From Molanna angustata (taxonomy: Eukaryota; Arthropoda; Insecta; Trichoptera; Molannidae): 64,000 bases of DNA. The DNA lies in contig OY754969.1 in NCBI GenBank assembly GCA_963576475.1, positions 29,611,388 through 29,675,387 on the forward strand, read 5' to 3'. Of this stretch, positions 35,917 through 47,840 are shown piece after piece; the first letter of the stretch is position 1; every line of letters starts with the position of its first letter. The translations under genes were made by a program, and so were the position numbers. The notes beneath the pieces were generated by a model. That model was not told the origin of the DNA and ran no database searches. It saw only the letters and a list, made by a program, of their open reading frames with translations.

Positions 35917-36121
35917 GGAAGATTGATAAGATAAAAATAACATCACTAGTGTGTAATAAAATGGACACATTTTTGTTTTAATAGCTGTAATGTTCATTCA
36001 AATTTTAATTCATCTTCGGAATTGAACCAATTGACAAATTATAATACCTTACAGTTTCTAGATTGCGTGAATTGTTTCACGCAATCATAAGGAATCAGAA
36101 AAATTTCTTATCACTGTCTTC

Positions 36122-36760
36122 TTCCTGGCGCTGTCTCAACTTAGGTATCGCCTATAAGTTGGCCGGCTCTTTTCGTCCTAAAACAGTATCTTCTGTGTGT
36201 TCGCTATCCTCAACACCGTGTCTCTAGAGAATCATTTTACTTTACATCATTCGTAAGTTTTTTGTTCTTCCCCTAGATGACTGTCGGGGAAGATCTTCTG
36301 ACATCGCCTGGTTTACCATATGGTCTGGTGGTCTCCGCTTTATGTGCCCATACCATCTCAGCTGGCGTTTTTCTATATTACCTACTGTTTTGTCAGTAAC
36401 ACCTATGTTACCGCGAATGCGTACATTTTGTCCTAGAGTCATACTCATGCCGACCACTTGAGCATTCGCATTTCTGTAGTCTCCTGAGAAGCTGTTTTAC
36501 CATGTCCAACATTCCGAGCCATATATTATTCCTATTGTTATCGCCAAACATGTAGTGAAAAATCACGTGAAATTTCAAGATCTGACGATGAATATACCAC
36601 TGTATTCTCTCTCTTCTTCTTAGTTTCTTCTTCTATCTTACATGGTGGTGTGGTTAGCTCTCCATACTTTGCTCCTTCTTCGTCCTATCTTAAGCATTGT
36701 CCTCGGAGACATTACATATCCGCATTCCGCATGTCCTTCCATTGCCTTTTGAAACGACAT
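36122..36760 (-). pseudogene. LINE C-terminal remnant
   Basis: Minus strand includes RIRGNIGVTDKTVGNIEKRQ and LRWYGHIKRRPPDH, the C-terminal RRLRWYGH motif common in RTE-type LINE proteins. The rest (36460-36760) is non-coding debris of similar composition. Confidence 0.65.
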
Positions 36761-38269
36761 TTACACAGCAGCATGATTCATACATAGAACGTATCACATT
36801 TGCCAAACGACATCGACTGCACTCACGAGATCATTTCGTCTATAAATATTGAAAGGGCAAGCAAAATGAAGTTAGAGGTTCCTCAAAAAATAACCCCTTT
36901 AGACAGTGACAGTTAAACTGATTCTTAGGTATTATAATTATTGTTGATTTATAGTTATATCACAATATTTTCCGTAATGACGTAGTAAATAAGATGTGTT
37001 TTTATATGTAGTTTTTTTTTTACTTTTTACGTTTATTGTAATTGAATTCAAATTATTTATTGAAATCAACAACAATGTTCTATTTAAATGTATTTAAACA
37101 AGTTTTCTAAATATTTGTTCTTAATAAAATTATTTATGATATACTAACACTTTTTTTTATATTTTACATGCAATGTCAACGCAAAATTGTCATCACTTAC
37201 GAAATCAGTCGGTGTTAAGTTTTTTGTTAAAAAACCTACACAGGGAATCCAATCCCGCAAACGCGATATTCCGCATGAATTTTGCGAGAGAATCACCTAT
37301 CTTCACAATTATGAGGTCACATTCGATCCAAGATTATTTACCTACAAGATTCTCACTATTCTTCCAAAAATTAAAAATATAATTTATGAGGATAGGTGCA
37401 TTTAGGGATACAACATCCAGCAATTCAGCTGGATTCAGTACATTTTTCGGTTTGCTGGATCCTGCGCTGCGGATTTTCCAAATAATGGCGTAAAAGACTA
37501 CGTTGTTTTATTAGATTCTATGCAAGATTGTAATAACTTTATATTTTGTAAAAAAAGTTATAATACGAGTATCCAAGTAAAACATTCGGAGATTTGCCAA
37601 TATTGAAAAAAAAGTCATTGACATGGATAAATGTTTTGCTTTATACAAAAAAAAAATATTAAAAAAATGTTTTCACATAAAAAAATCAAAAAGATTGATC
37701 AATATTATAATAATGTTGGTCAAAAGATAAGGAGAGAAATGACTTATTCATACTATTTTCAATTAACTAAAATACACTTGTGATAATATTTTTATTAAAA
37801 AATCAAACATTGCTGGATCCACAATTTTTAAGATAATCCGCAAAAATCATGCTCGATTGAATACGCTGCTAGATTGCAATCCCTAGGTATACCTATTGTC
37901 TTAATTATTTTAATAATTTTAAGTGTTAGCTTTAGAGGTAAATACATATGACGACAATAAATGATATGTATGTTCAAAGTGCATATAATTATAGGGAAAA
38001 ATAAATATTTGATAATTTACCTTTTTAAAAACATTTGATTACCATTGATTTAACTTTTATATAAAATTTTCTATACTTAATATTTTGAGGTTAAAATGGA
38101 TTTGGTGATTTTATCAGCGTATTTTATTGAATGTTTTTAATTTGAATGATTGAAAGTATGTATTATGAGATATTTTTTTAAATATCTTATAAAATATGTA
38201 TTTACTGTGATACTAACTAGCAAATATATTTAAAGATTAATTTTAATCTTGTGTTTTTTTAACCTTATA
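36761..38269. other. AT-rich intergenic DNA
   Basis: No gene, repeat pair or structure that could be named. Confidence 0.4.
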
Positions 38270-38640
38270 TACTTTAATAACTTGATTGAAACTCTTGTCT
38301 GGAGTGTGCTGCTGTATGGAAGCGAAACGTGGACTGTCAGCCGGAGAGAGTCTGGACTTCTGGCTGCCTTAGAAATGTGGTGCTACAGGTGCATGGTTGG
38401 GATCCATTGGTCAGACCGCATTCCGAGTGACGTGGTGCTGAGCAGAGACTGAGAAGCGAGATAGCTTCTAGAGAGGGTTGCCCAACAACGATCCAAATGG
38501 ATGGGCCGCCCAGGGAGTGACGGAGGGCAGAAACCGCAGAGGTCGTCCTAGAGACGGTTGTTTGAACGGGGTGATTAGTGAAGTACGCTGTGGCGGCTAC
38601 CAAGAGATGAGGAGGAGGCTACTTCATTTACACCACTTAT
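38270..38640 (+). pseudogene. LINE C-terminal remnant, RTE-like, second copy
   Basis: ETLVWSVLLYGSETWTVSRR and MWCYRCMVGIHWSDRIPSD match the fragment at 15476. Frame breaks after 38452; NRRGRPRDGCLNGVISEV-like residues follow in another frame. Confidence 0.7.
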
Positions 38641-38739
38641 GAGGACTATTAACAAAATAATTATTGAATATTTACTTGCACCCCGTGTTTTTTGTCCAAT
38701 TTCTTTCAACTACCCAGTGTTTCCAGTCCACAAAAGCAA

Positions 38740-38903
38740 TAATATTCATGGAAAATTCCACATTCTTGTAATAGCTATCGTCTCACTCAGCCAGAGTGAA
38801 AAATCAATTAAAAACTGTGTCTCCAACGGGAATCAAACCCGGGACCTTTGGCTCAAAAGTCAATATTTTTAAACAACTGAGCCACGAAGGCCGATACGAT
38901 CTT
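38740..38903 (-). mobile_element. SINE family 1, diverged copy
   Basis: Minus strand reads GGCCTTCGTGGCTCAGTTG, then a B-box-like GGGTTTGATTCCCG and GGAGACACAG. Same head and body order as 47841 and 57262. Confidence 0.7.
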
Positions 38904-39095
38904 TAAGATTATCTTGTCTTAATCCTAAAAATGTATAAATCAGTACATACCTACTAGATCATAATTTAAAATTTGTAAATTCAGTATAAAATAGCCATAC
39001 CTACCTATAGTTTTTGTATGAATTAATTCAATTTATTGTTTAGTTTTAACCTCAAACATTTCTAGCCTGAATCTTATCTAAATCAAATTCTTGAG

Positions 39096-39225
39096 TAGCC
39101 CTGCTTTCTTCCACTTCTTCTTTGCCCTAGCCTTTGTCCAATTTACTTGGGGTCGACTCTCCTTAGTCTTCATTCTATTTGACTACCTGATCAATCAAAT
39201 CTTCGCGTTGATCTCTACTAATTTT
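39096..39225. repeat. Short remnant of a LINE-like 3' end
   Basis: CCAATTTACTTGGGGTCGAC and TCTCCTTAGTCTTCATTC resemble sequence common at decayed LINE ends in insects. Weak call. Confidence 0.3.
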
Positions 39226-40569
39226 TTTTTTTTTTTGGAAGACTAACAGCTATACATCAGTATTGCATTTGATATAATAATTTAATAAACAATTAGAAGT
39301 CTCCGCTGATAGGCCATACTGTCAGTTGCAAAATAAAAAATATAACATCAAGATGTAATATGCTTCTGTAACAGATAAAGTTTCATCCTGCAACCGAGGT
39401 AAACATAATATTAAATACTAGCTTTTATGTCCCGCCGTTGGCCAAGAATGTAAAATTGTGAAGAAATAAGCAATCGTTTTTTATAATATTGTCACCCAAT
39501 TATTTTGCAATATCGGACTATGAAAAGTGGTTTGAAATTTGATTGAGTTTAAGCATTGTAAAATGTTCAAGTGATGGCCACAACCCATTCTTTTTTATAT
39601 ATTGCTATAAAGTGTGAATGAAGTATAATATACAATTTCTGCACGCATGGACTATGCGAAATGGTTTTAAATATATGACTATTTATCAACGTTGTAAAGA
39701 GATTGGTTTGGCCACAACCCCCATTTTTAAATATTATCATCGAAAACAAATTGTAATATGTACCTATTGAAAATTTAGTAATTTTGGATGTTGGAATGTG
39801 GTTAAAATTTGATTAAATCATGTACCGAAAAGATCTAGCGTTGGTCACATCCCATTCGTTTTTATATTTTTTCATCAAGTGTGCATTATATTTTTGCACA
39901 ATTAGAGTGATAGACTTAAAATTGACACAAAAGTCTACATTAACGAAGAAGAAGAAGACTTAAACTATAGTAAATAGTTTTTAATTTGAATATAAACGTT
40001 GTGAAGAGTTCAGTAATGGCCACAACCCCCATTCTTTAAATATCGTCAACGAAATCAAATATGAAGGTGTTGAAAATTATTCAAAATAGGATGATATAAA
40101 TGGTTTAAATTTGATTAAACAAAAGTATTGAAAAGATTCTAGTGCAGGTTACATCGTCACATCCCACATCCCATTCGTTTTTACATATGTATTTTCATCA
40201 AATGTGCATATCGTTAATAATATTTCTGCACAATAGACTATTAGACTTAAAACTAACCCAAAAGTCTAAATAAAAAAGAGAAGAATAAGTATAAGACTAT
40301 AAGAAATAGTTTGTATAAAAAACTATCCCAATGGTCTACATAAAATAAGAAAACATACACAAAATAGAAGAATTAGACTATTGGAAATAGATTGTATAAA
40401 AACTGACTAAAAGGTCTTCATAAAAAAAAGAAGATTAATCTATAGGAAATAGTTTTGTATAAAATTCAACAAAGAAAATGAAGAAAAAGACTAAAGGAAA
40501 TAGTTTGTGTAAAAACTGTAAAGTCTACATAAAATTAAGAAGAAAAAGAATTAGACTCCATGAACCGTC

Positions 40570-40736
40570 GCTTCAGACCCTTCAGTACCTCCCGTCCCTT
40601 CAATCCATCATTACGTCCCTTTCAATCAGGCCCTTCAGTACCTCCCGTCCCTTCAGGCCCTTTTATACTTCCCATCCCTTCAGGCCCTTTAGTGCATCCC
40701 ATACCTTCATTGCATCCCGTCCCTTCAGTCGCTTAA
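40570..40736 (+). repeat. CCCTTCAG-rich minisatellite
   Basis: Irregular 15- to 30-base units around CCCGTCCCTTCAGGCCCTT. Only in copy A of the long repeat; copy B lacks it. Confidence 0.65.
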
Positions 40737-40742
40737 GAAATG

Positions 40743-41092
40743 TTTAAATCCAGAAACCATCCTGGAAGAACCGCGAAGAGATGAAAGGACCTTCTTTTCC
40801 CAGGATACTCCACCTTCAAAGGTAAAATGACTAAATACACGAAGAAGAAGAAGAAAAAAGTTTAAATCCAGATACCTGCGAAGATATGGAAGGAAAATGG
40901 GACCTTCTTCTCCCAGGATAGTCCTCCTTCATAGGTAAAATGACCAAATGCACGATTAAGAAGAAGAAAAAAGTTTAAATCCAGAAATCTGCGAAGAGAT
41001 GGAAGGACAGTCGGACCTTCTTTTCCCAGGATATTTCCCCTTCATAGGTAAAATGACAAAATACACGAAGAAGAAGAAGAATAAGAAAAAAG
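40743..41092 (+). repeat. Three tandem units of about 113-119 bp
   Basis: TTTAAATCCAGA starts at about 40743, 40861, 40974 and 41093 (last partial). Each unit includes GCGAAGAGATGGAAGGA, TTCCCAGGATA and an AAGAAGAAG run. Absent from copy B. Confidence 0.8.
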
Positions 41093-41300
41093 TTTAAATC
41101 CAGAAACCATCCCGGGCATACGCTCGACAATTCACCAAAGTTTCATTTTAATCGGACAAACGGTTTAGGAGTACATCGCATACATGCATAAATAAACAAA
41201 TAAAATAATTTTCCGATAGAAAATCAGAATATTGTTGATTTGTAAGTAAATAGTAATAGGTAGGTACCTACCTACAACAATGATCTAAATAAATTCGATT

Positions 41301-41316
41301 CATAACTAATTTTATT
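41301..41316. repeat. Target-site duplication, left
   Basis: CATAACTAATTTTATT, identical to 47013-47028. Copy B has one uninterrupted, slightly diverged version at about 55464-55480. Confidence 0.9.
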
Positions 41317-41537
41317 ATTATTTATTTAAATGGCACTTGTAACCTCAAATGAAGGAACATTGGCCAGAGTCAAGTTTGTTACAAAATCGTGCATTTGTTA
41401 ATTACAATAAAATAAACAACAAATTATAAAATATGTGGGAAACCCAAAAAAAAAAAAAATAATAATTAATACTGAAATTAAAAATTTAAAAAGTTGTGAA
41501 AAAAGTTTTGTTTTTAAATGGGAAGTAGAAAATGAAA

Positions 41538-43499
41538 TCACAATTTGACGTTATTCTGTCTGATAAATTTTGTAAGAACATTAAGTACTTGAAATTTATT
41601 AAGGCTGAGTAAGGAGGTGATATTATGAGGAGGAAATATTTTAAATTTAATCAGATGTGTTAAAGATATTGGGAACTTAGATGTAGGGCAATTGAAAAAT
41701 ATGTGATCCAAGCTGCCTTCTTCTTGGCCACATTGACAAAGAGATGAGTTCTTAATACCCAACCTTGCTAGGTGAGAAGGGGAACAGCAGTGTCCGAATC
41801 TCAATCGGCATATGACGGAAGATTCATGTCTGCTACAACGAAATTTGGAAAACCATGGTTTGATGGGGATAAATTTTTGAATCGATGCATATCTTGAACC
41901 TTTTGAAATTGAAGATAAATTATAGTGTGTATTCCATTCATTCAACATATAAGAATGAACAAGAGGAAGGATGTCAGGAATCAAATTAAATTTGTATCTG
42001 TGAGGATCACCCGATGAAATAGCAAATCTAGCTAAATTATCAGCTCTCTCATTACCAATAATGCCACGGTGACCTGGAATCCAGGCAATAGCTATTTCGA
42101 GATCTTTTTTTTTCATATCAAAAATAATATTTTTAATATGCAATGACAGCCAATTGGCAGGGGAATCAAAAGGATTTTGTGAAATTGATTGTATAGAGCT
42201 TAGGGAATCAGAAAGAATCAACGTTTTCTTAAATTTAAATTGTTTAGCCATTTCAATTGCTTCGATAATGCCAATACATTCACCAGTAAAAACTGTAGAA
42301 TAAGGAGGTAGTTGAATTAGTCTTGAGATCTGGATAGAGGGACAGTATACTGAAACACCAACATGCTCATTATCACTAATTTTGGAAGCATCGGTAAAGA
42401 TAAGAGTCCAATCATTCCATTTATTGTTGATTATACTTCGAAAGGCTGATTCACATTGAGAACTATTTTTGAAAATACCCAATGACTGGATTGTAAAAGG
42501 AGTAAATGTTATGACATCAAAAGGGGTGGAGAAAATTGGAAGTATATGGAATTGTTGAATGGGTACATTGTGATTGTTGAATTTCCGGAAACTTTGAACC
42601 AAATGTGGAACGTTTTTATTTTTCCAATAAGGAGATGTTCTAATAATATTGGAAAGGAGATTAAGTTTATCAATTAGAGGATGAGTGGAAGTCATGGCTG
42701 ATTTATAATAATATCTATCTGATAAGAATTGTCTGCGGATAATGAGAGGAGCATCCACACATTCAACTTGAAGAGCATTAGTGGGAGTGGACTTCATAGC
42801 TCCAGATATTAGCCTAAGGGATTGATATTGAAGCAAATCAATTTTTTGTTGAAGATACTTGCTAGAAATATTAAATAGGAAAGATCCATAATCTAGGTGG
42901 CTTCTTACAATTGCATTGTATAAAAGTTTGACAGAGAGAGGATGAGCACCCCACCATACTCCTGTTACCGCTCGAAGAATGTTTATGTTTTTTTGACAGG
43001 TAGAAGATAATTTTTCAACATGAGGTTTCCATGTTAATTTTGAGTCTAGCACAATGCCTAGGTATTTATAAGTTAAAGAGGATGGAATGAGGACATGATT
43101 ATATTTTATAAAAATAGAAGGGGGGTGTCGTTTTCTGGTAAACAAAACAACAGAACTCTTTGAAGGAGAAATCTCTAAACCATGATTTGAAAGCCATTTT
43201 TCGAGATTTATCATCGCATTATTTAGGAGGATAGTACCGGGAGAAATTAATGAATTAATAACATAAATAAGAAGGTCATCTGCATATTGAAGGATATGAG
43301 TATCAAGAGGTAAAATATTAGAGAGATCAGCAACATAAATATTGTATAGAAGAGGACTAAGAACAGATCCTTGAGGAATTCCTCTCCAAGATAGTCTGGA
43401 ATAAGTCATTCCATCAACGTGAACAGAAATAGTTCGTTCAGACATTATGTTAAAAATAAAATGAGTTAATTTTGAAGGGAATTTCATCTGAAATGACAT
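41538..43499 (-). pseudogene. I-like LINE ORF2, RT and RNase H part
   Basis: Continues the RT from the preceding segment across a frameshift near 43490. Counting from 43499: GIPQGSVLSP at 40-49 and YADD at 72-75. An RNase H domain follows at about 365-490 with FTDASK, TGECIGIIEAIE, LSDSLSS and GNERADNLA supplying the acidic residues. A C-terminal zinc motif CQCGQEEGSLDHIFFNC ends the protein. Confidence 0.9.
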
Positions 43500-44095
43500 T
43501 ATCGTAAGCAGAAGTGATATCTAAGAAAACAGCTATAACAGAAGATTGCCGAGAAAAGGCGAGCTGAACGTCTGTTGTAAATATACTGAGGTTATCCATA
43601 GAACTTTTGGACTTTCGAAAACCAAATTGGGAAACATCTAAAATCCCTTCACTCTCGCAAAACCATTCTAATCTGTTTTTAACCAAATGTTCTGTAATTT
43701 TTGCTAATGCTGGTGATAGTGCGATCGGTCTATATGAATCACCAATACATGGATCTTTACTGGGTTTCAGAATTGGAATTATTATATAATTTTTCCAAGA
43801 GCAAGGAATTCGACCAGTATTAAACATGATATTTACCATAGCTAAAAAATATGTTAGAGTATGCGGTAATGCTTTACTCAAGAATGAATAAGGGACACCA
43901 TCAACACCTGGGGAACAGTCTTTAACTTTATTGAGGACCATAAATAGTTCCTCTAAAGAAAATGGTGAATCAAGATGATGCTCAAAAGAATTAAGTAGGT
44001 ATGTATATGGTAAATCTACAAAATTGGGAGCTGAGGGAGGAGAGATTTTATTTAAGAATGAATTTATCCAAGGTCCAATAAAGTTATTACGCCTT
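43450..44095 (-). pseudogene. I-like LINE ORF2, RT fingers
   Basis: In-frame RT N-terminal half: SPGVDGVPYSFLSKALP, IIPILKPSKDP, SYRPIALSPALAKI, FGFRKSKSS and the palm start VFLDITSAYDNV. The ATG at 43941 is internal. Frameshifts at about 44095 and 43490 bound the segment. Confidence 0.85.
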
Positions 44096-44752
44096 TTTGA
44101 TAAATACAGAACGGAATTTTCTTATATTTTCCCAAACTTTAGACGAAGGAGTGTCTGGAGAGAGAGATTGACAAAAAGATTTCCATCCTTGACGCTTTTT
44201 TTTTAATAATAGTCTTTTAGTCTGCGCTTGGATTTTCCGGACAAGAATAAAATTGGATTCAGACATATTTGATGAATAAGATTTCATAGCTTCTTTACGT
44301 TTATGTATTGCTTCACAGCATTCTTCATCCCACCATGGTGGAGATGGAATTTTACGAGGGATAATGTTTTTGAGGGGGATCCAGGTTTCAGCTGATTGAA
44401 TCATAGCTTTTATAAGACGGTCATATGCAGAATGAATGTTAGATATTGAGGGCCATTCAAAAGTTTTAATTATCTTGCCGAGCATTACAGAATATTCATT
44501 CCATTGAGCTTTTTCAATATTAAATTTATTTGAATTGAATAATCGAGTTGAACTGGTATTTGGGAATTTTATAGATTTAGGGAAAGAGAGAATGATGGGA
44601 AAGTGATCACTACCATGAGAATCTTGCAAAATATTCCATGTAAGTGAAGGAGCAAGGGAGGGGGAACATATCGATAAGTCAATTGCACTAATGTTTTGCA
44701 TTGGTGGAGAAAACCGGGTAGGAGAACCGTTGTTTAAAATGCAAAGGTTCTG
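44087..44752 (-). pseudogene. I-like LINE ORF2, end of endonuclease and linker
   Basis: Same frame as the preceding segment after the stop at 44753-44755. Has AIDLSICSP and GSDHFPIILS, the SDH catalytic motif closing the AP-endonuclease fold, then a basic linker. Confidence 0.85.
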
Positions 44753-45235
44753 TTAATCGAGTAAATTGTATAGTTTTCTTCCAAAATGACAGGTTCTGGA
44801 AGAGCCCCAAAGAGTGTGATGCATATTCAAATCTCCTAGAATTAAAATAGGAGGAGGAATGGATTCAATTATATCTTTGAGTTGATCAATGATGAAGTCG
44901 GAAGGCCTAGAAATATATACTGATAAAAAGGAAATGTCATTAATACGAGCTGCTACTACATTTAAGTCGAAAATTCGAATACCAGGAATTGGTAATTGAG
45001 AAAACCGTTGAGATGGATGTACAAGGAGGGCAGAACCACCTTTACCATCGACCCTGTCATCACGTAAGCATGAGTATCCTAATAGATGGAAATGCGACTC
45101 TGGTTTGATCCAGGTCTCAGAAAGAGCAACAACAAATGGAGAGAAATCTTTTAGTAAAAGTTGAAGTTCGGCTTTATTGGCAATTACACTACGTGTATTC
45201 CATTGAAGTATATTAAAATTACATTGATGAGCCAT
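44753..45235 (-). pseudogene. I-like LINE ORF2, AP-endonuclease N-terminal part
   Basis: Begins at an ATG 117 bases after the ORF1 stop. LQWNTRSV (catalytic N), LSETWI (catalytic E) and LGDLNMHHTLWG are endonuclease motifs. A TAA at 44753-44755 cuts the frame; the next segment continues in phase. Confidence 0.9.
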
Positions 45236-45351
45236 TATTTAAATATAGATATAATATTATATAAAACATGTAAAATTGTATATCTTTAAAAAAAAAAAAA
45301 AAACAATAGAAAAAATTAGATTATAACATGATTAAATTAGATTCAAGTTAG

Positions 45352-46848
45352 CTAGGGGATGTCATTATGAGAAGTATTCGGCAAATTGCCATCAATATAT
45401 TTTTTTAAAAGTGAAGTTTGATTGAGAATAAGTGGAGCAGCGTTGGGCGGTATGGTTGATGGATTATCGAGTAATTTTGTAATTAGCAAAAATAAATTAT
45501 TGAGAATTCCAGTTATGTCATTGTCTTTTTGAATAATACAAGTAGGTTCAGAATTAACTTTGGCATAGCCACAACCATCTGAGAGATTGGAGTTGGGTTT
45601 CCACGAGAGATTCTCAATTTCCTTCCTTTCTGACGGTGTGATGTGGGGTTGAAATCTTGGCAGGCTTTTTTTTAAGTGGTGGGTTTTGTTGTACTGAAAA
45701 TGACTCGATAAGTTGGATTCCATGTGGGAGGCCTGAAGAGTGGACGATTTGATTTCACCGTGTGATAGAACATCTTCAAAGGTTCTTTTTGTTGGAGGTA
45801 GTTGTTTGGATGCTTCTAAATATGAAAAATTTTGTTCTGACATAATTCTTTTTATATTGTCCTGCCTGGCATATTCTGGACAGTTGCGGTTAACTGCAGA
45901 ATGATGACCTGAACAGTTTAAACACTTTTGGTTGATTATTGGAGTAGTACAAGATTCACCGGTATGAGTTTGTCCACACTTAAAACATCGCGGTGAAGAT
46001 CTACATAATGTTTTTGTATGTCCAAATCTGCAGCAGTTAAAGCATTGAATTGTAGGATATTGATATTTTTCCACAATCAAAGAGGTGTAAAACGAATATA
46101 CCCTTGTTGGTAGTATTTGTCCGTCAAATGTAACGACAACAGTCTGAGTGGGAACCCATTGGACTCCTTCAGGGGTTGTAGATTTGCGATTAAGACGGCG
46201 TGCTTTAATCACATTACCACAACCGCTTGGGACTTCAATATTTTTGCAAATGTCATCAACTGTCCAATCTGTGGGAATTCCTCTTACAAGACCCATTCGA
46301 CAAACCATGAAACTAGGGATGAAAGCTTTGTAGCAATTTTCCAATAAAAATTTAGAACATAAAAAATCGTTAGCAGCCAGAAAATTTTTGAAAGATATTG
46401 AAATTTTGTTTCGGCCTATTAATTTCACACCTTCTTTCGGAATAATGTCAGCAATCGAATATTTCTTTAATGTCTTTCCAAAAGATATCGGATTAATAGA
46501 AGCACCCAGAGAGGAATCTATTTTTTGAACGCGTATAATAAATGGTCCAATGTCTTCTTTATTATAAAGGCGACTAATAATTGATTTTGGATTGCCGGAT
46601 TGAGTCGAGATTGGATCTAGAGAAATATGTGAGTTCACATTAGGAGTAATCTTGATTGGTAATTCAGGGTCACTGTCAGATCTATGAGCCCTCATTCGTT
46701 TTTTCTTTAGTTTCCGTGTAGAATGAATCTCCAAAAAACTGTTTGGAACAGGGATGTCTTCATCAGTTACCGCAGAAGTGTACGTATCATTATCAAGAGA
46801 TGATACTGTAGCAGGGTCAGGTGGTTTTGGATTTGGCCTAAAGGCCAT
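45352..46848 (-). CDS. I-like LINE ORF1, gag-like protein with three zinc knuckles
   Basis: Intact 498-codon frame starting at the first ATG of the element. An RRM-like middle region (about 100-260, with GLVRGIPTDWTVDDI) is followed by three CCHC knuckles at residues 269-282, 288-300 and 309-323 and a basic, serine-rich C-terminus. ORF1 proteins of this type coat the element RNA. This is the better preserved of the two ORFs. Confidence 0.88.
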   Translation of the reverse strand: MAFRPNPKPPDPATVSSLDNDTYTSAVTDEDIPVPNSFLEIHSTRKLKKKRMRAHRSDSDPELPIKITPNVNSHISLDPISTQSGNPKSIISRLYNKEDIGPFIIRVQKIDSSLGASINPISFGKTLKKYSIADIIPKEGVKLIGRNKISISFKNFLAANDFLCSKFLLENCYKAFIPSFMVCRMGLVRGIPTDWTVDDICKNIEVPSGCGNVIKARRLNRKSTTPEGVQWVPTQTVVVTFDGQILPTRVYSFYTSLIVEKYQYPTIQCFNCCRFGHTKTLCRSSPRCFKCGQTHTGESCTTPIINQKCLNCSGHHSAVNRNCPEYARQDNIKRIMSEQNFSYLEASKQLPPTKRTFEDVLSHGEIKSSTLQASHMESNLSSHFQYNKTHHLKKSLPRFQPHITPSERKEIENLSWKPNSNLSDGCGYAKVNSEPTCIIQKDNDITGILNNLFLLITKLLDNPSTIPPNAAPLILNQTSLLKKYIDGNLPNTSHNDIP

Positions 46849-47012
46849 TTTTGAATGGAGTAAACTTTAACTAAATGGTAAAATCAAGTTCGAAAAATAA
46901 GAATAAATTAAAAAAATCAACAAAATATAATCACTTTGCCACAAAATATAACAAAAAAAATCAGAGCAAAAAAAAAACAACCACTTGACAGATAAATCAA
47001 AGAAAGAAAAAA

Positions 47013-47028
47013 CATAACTAATTTTATT
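47013..47028. repeat. Target-site duplication, right
   Basis: CATAACTAATTTTATT, the partner of 41301-41316. Confidence 0.9.
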
Positions 47029-47335
47029 TGAATATCAGAATCTTTCCGTTACCATAGTAACCATTCCAATACGTTAAAAATATCAAATGGTTTGAGACTT
47101 TTTTGAATATGTAGGTACCTACATTGGTTTGTTCGATGCCATAAAAATGAAAATTGTCCGAAATATCAAATATTATATACAAATTATGCAATTTTATTAT
47201 GCCTATATCTTTACTAATAATTAACAGACTTTTATAATATACGTCTTAATACTTGCTGTAATGTCTTGTGTTTCATTTTATTATTTCATAATTATGAGAC
47301 AGACACTAACATTTTGATTGCTTTATTACTTTAGA

Positions 47336-47840
47336 AGATAAGACAAAAAAAGAGTTAAGCACAAAAAAGATCATACATAAATTTAAAATTGAAATAGATT
47401 GAATCATAACATTCAATCATAAAAAATCGTCAAGATCAATGTTTAGTATGAAATTTTCAAAATTAACATATGACGCCAATTATATAATCAATTTTAATTT
47501 AGTCTGAATGTAATCATACCTAATTAACTTCATGAGTAGCTCTGCAGGTCAAGGAACATTTCGATCACGTGGCTAAGAGAAGAACGTATAGTCTGGAGAA
47601 AATAATTAAAGATCGAAAATTATCCTGGAAGGAGAACCAGAGGGAGAGAACCATAGAGCCAACATTCCTGGATGCTGTCTACCTAGATGCAGATGGAAGT
47701 AATTGGAAAGAAATAGAGTGTATGCTGGCTGTGATGCATAGTAATCGGAACCCTCAAGAATGAGGACTACGGCCAATAAGAATAAGAAGTCATTTTTTTT
47801 TATTTTACATCCGGAAATTTACACATTATTACACATTTTG
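47336..47840 (+). other. Spacer with a possible LINE C-terminal remnant
   Basis: 47545-47763 has an open frame with VKEHFDHVAKRRTYSLEKI and WKEIECMLAVMHSN, which loosely resembles the tail of RTE-type proteins. No diagnostic motif. The rest is AT-rich. Confidence 0.3.

Larger units (their letters stand above)
41317..47012 (-). mobile_element. Complete I-like LINE with 16-bp target duplication
   Basis: 5696 bp on the minus strand: a short 5' UTR, ORF1 with three CCHC knuckles (46848-45352), ORF2 with AP-endonuclease, RT and RNase H (45235-41538) and an AT-rich 3' end with AAATAAATAAT. Both edges are set by the duplication and by the empty site in copy B. The RNase H domain plus multi-knuckle ORF1 suggests the I group rather than CR1. 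ORF1 is open; ORF2 has one stop and two frameshifts. Confidence 0.9.
39418..47335 (-). mobile_element. Long non-coding repeat, copy A (possible Helitron), split by a LINE
   Basis: Outside the LINE at 41317-47012 this matches 53955-56336. The shared left edge is CTAGCTTTTATGTCCCGCCG (minus-strand 3' end ...AAAGCTAG) and the shared right edge TTACTTTAGA (minus-strand 5' end TCTAAAGTAA). TC...CTAG would fit a Helitron, but the base before TC is not the expected A and no strong 3' hairpin is seen. Internal degenerate repeats contain GGCCACAACCC or GGTCACATCCC followed by ATT/GTTTTTATAT. No coding capacity of its own. Confidence 0.6.

Noticed and set aside
37173..37405. Overlapping 69- and 72-codon ORFs
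   Set aside because: Two frames open over the same bases with no recognisable domain or splice context.
44024..44206. Short plus-strand ORFs over the minus-strand LINEs and BEL element (also 46117, 23127, 24129, 10484)
   Set aside because: Antisense shadows of real reading frames.
41317..47012. Host gene with a reverse transcriptase domain
   Set aside because: Target duplication, empty site, two-ORF layout and RNase H show a LINE.
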